Below, piece by piece: positions 5,810-6,835 of a DNA stretch of 6,835 bases. How positions within the stretch are numbered: position 1 is the stretch's first letter; every line of letters begins with the position of its first letter. Under the pieces are notes generated by a model. That model searched no databases. It worked only from the letters and a program-made list of their open reading frames with translations, and had not been told where the DNA came from. Source of the DNA: an uncultured Alphaproteobacteria bacterium (lineage in GTDB: Bacteria > Pseudomonadota > Alphaproteobacteria > Micavibrionales > Micavibrionaceae); contig CAKTCH010000086.1 of assembly GCA_934538895.1 (NCBI GenBank), positions 1-6,835 of the forward strand, given 5' to 3'. A program made the position numbers and the translations under genes.

Positions 5810-5872
5810 AGCGACTCATCTAAAGATGGATTCAATTTGAGAAAAGACAATTTCCGCTAGCCACCCTTTTAC
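5810..5872. other. Convergent gap and composition break after lptA
   Basis: The GC content falls sharply within about 15 bases after the lptA stop. A 60-base sample of lptA (5161-5220) has about 68% GC, against about 33% in 5881-5940. The gap has no good terminator for either convergent gene, only a weak CATCT/AGATG inverted repeat at 5817-5828. It is probably close to the left end of inserted or rearranged DNA. Confidence 0.55.
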
Positions 5873-6775
5873 TTAGTGATTTTTTATGAGATTACTCAAA
5901 TTCATAAGGAATTGAGAGGGAAGCATTGATGGTGCGTTATAATCATTCTCCCTCTTTAGGTATCCAAAATCTGGAGAATCAAAAATTTTTGATGTTACTC
6001 TATCAACAATAATGCTTTTTAATTCTTTATCTGCCTTTACCGACTCTAAAAGTGTTGAGAATGTAGAAATCGAGAGCTCTTTATGCTTGTTGTAAATTTG
6101 GTTGTGTTTATTGATCCTAAAATTCTTGAACGCGGTAATCATAAGGTAGAAAGGCATCGAAAGAATTATAAGCAAGAACAATAGTGACGCTGACAGAGTC
6201 TGAAGAGGCGATGTTGATTTGCCTTCTCCGCCAAATTTGAGGTGCACATCACCAATGTTGAACACATCCATTTTTTCAAAATAGCCGTCTACATCAAAGC
6301 AAAAACTTATAATAATCCAAAATGATGTTAATAAGGATATGAAACCGGTAAAAAGCCAAACATTCGCATAACAAGAATGCTTTGTTGATGCTTTGGCATA
6401 CTGCTCTTTGAATTTTGTTAATACATTATCCTTTAAAATATTGCCTATTAACAAATCCTGTTCTTGGATTTTCTGCTTCAAAAGCGGAATCTCTAGAACA
6501 GGTAAAATGCTACCTAAAGTATCTGAATCATTATAGAAGTTATCAACATAAGGCTTCTTATTATCAATTGTAGTTTGATTATGCCCCATACTAGAATCGA
6601 AATTTTGTGGGAATTGATTTCTTAATTCTTTGATATAAGTATTAGCTCTTCTAAAGTCGCCAATAGTTTTAATGATCGCCCCATTTAATTTTTTTATGGT
6701 ACTGCTGGTTAAGTTTATATTTGAATTTAATACATCTCTGCTTCTTTCAAGTGATACCCTAGGTCGTGTGGACAA
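5873..6775 (-). CDS. Uncharacterised two-pass membrane protein on AT-rich DNA, probably 5'-truncated
   Basis: I do not recognise a named family. The 300-codon frame encodes a polar N-terminal part (1-135) with helix-rich stretches (for example LLKQKIQEQDLLIGNIL, 98-114), two membrane segments at about 136-160 and 193-216 joined by a 30-residue loop, and an 84-residue C-terminal part. Lys/Arg-rich flanks before the first and after the second segment suggest both ends are cytoplasmic and the loop periplasmic. The C-terminal stretch NKHNQIYNKHKELSISTF (222-239), with IFDSPDFGYL some 25 residues later, recalls from memory a pattern shared by uncharacterised membrane proteins from accessory DNA. 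The only start is TTG at 6775, with no convincing binding site. Its first four or five codons lie in the end of an IS element, and an in-frame stop stands a few codons upstream, so the native N-terminus has probably been lost. Codon use and GC differ strongly from the lpt operon, which suggests transfer. Confidence 0.6.
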   Translation of the reverse strand: MSTRPRVSLERSRDVLNSNINLTSSTIKKLNGAIIKTIGDFRRANTYIKELRNQFPQNFDSSMGHNQTTIDNKKPYVDNFYNDSDTLGSILPVLEIPLLKQKIQEQDLLIGNILKDNVLTKFKEQYAKASTKHSCYANVWLFTGFISLLTSFWIIISFCFDVDGYFEKMDVFNIGDVHLKFGGEGKSTSPLQTLSASLLFLLIILSMPFYLMITAFKNFRINKHNQIYNKHKELSISTFSTLLESVKADKELKSIIVDRVTSKIFDSPDFGYLKRENDYNAPSMLPSQFLMNLSNLIKNH

Positions 6776-6835
6776 AAGATTTGATCCATATTTTTATGGC
6801 GGCCAAACATAGGAAAGCAAAGAATGAGGCTGTGG
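6759..6835 (-). mobile_element. End of an IS5-family insertion sequence with the transposase C-terminus, partial
   Basis: On the minus strand from the window edge, one frame reads ASFFAFLCLAAIKIWIKSF then VHTT and a TAG stop at 6759-6761. This fits the C-terminal line of IS5-family transposases, which typically read like AxFLAFVxLAxIxxWLR then a short tail ending at the element border. The plus-strand bases after 6762 (GTCGTGTGGACAAAAG) would be the terminal inverted repeat and encode the VHTT end on the other strand. CTAG at 6759-6762 matches the target preference of the IS427 group. Only about 24 residues are visible, so family assignment rests on pattern memory, and the other end and the target duplication cannot be checked here. 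Confidence 0.6.

Noticed and set aside
5817..5828. CATCT/AGATG inverted repeat after lptA as terminator
   Set aside because: Stem is short, loop is too small, and no T tract follows.
5857..5860. CTAG as the matching target site of the IS at 6759
   Set aside because: No inverted repeat resembling the IS end lies next to it, and CTAG occurs several more times in the window, so the match is likely chance.
6727..6810. A 27-codon minus-strand frame starting MFGRHKN
   Set aside because: It has no ribosome binding site, spans the IS border, and overlaps both the transposase tail and the membrane-protein frame.

Overview
The window looks like a chromosome segment of a Gram-negative alphaproteobacterium. 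It is GC-rich over most of its length and carries the gene order rnd, kdsD, lptC, lptA, which is familiar from that class. The last 1 kb differs sharply in base composition. The species cannot be named from the sequence.

Left part (1-1330, minus strand): a short gene of unknown function runs off the left edge. In its last 15-20 residues it turns, in frame, into what reads as helicase motif III of PriA, so the edge may be a recombination or assembly joint. Two hairpin terminators on the minus strand separate it from a 278-residue response regulator. That regulator has a receiver domain and a degenerate GGDEF domain and is unlikely to make cyclic di-GMP.

Middle (1331-2481, plus strand): a divergent intergenic region holds a candidate promoter with a perfect 14-bp palindrome over its -35 box, followed by tRNA-Leu(CAG) and then rnd, a short RNase D. 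Between the tRNA and rnd, a terminator hairpin, a promoter and the rnd ribosome binding site share the same roughly 50 bases. The arrangement could end tRNA read-through while leaving rnd's own transcript translatable.

Envelope operon (2482-5809, plus strand): kdsD makes arabinose 5-phosphate for the Kdo sugar of LPS. It is followed by a DedA-family membrane protein, lptC (inner-membrane part of the LPS bridge) and lptA (periplasmic part, here long and with a Pro-rich tail). Spacing is tight, with an 11-bp overlap between dedA and lptC. The usual next gene, lptB, is absent.

Right part (5810-6835): just after lptA the sequence becomes AT-rich. It carries one convergent gene for an unrecognised protein with two membrane segments. 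At the right edge is the C-terminal end of an apparent IS5-family transposase, bounded by a CTAG tetranucleotide. The first codons of the membrane-protein reading frame lie inside that IS end, so the gene is probably truncated at its 5' end. This is accessory DNA beside, or breaking, the lpt operon. I did not find a complete new multi-gene system. The best leads are the unknown membrane protein, the priA joint and the overlapping control signals at rnd.
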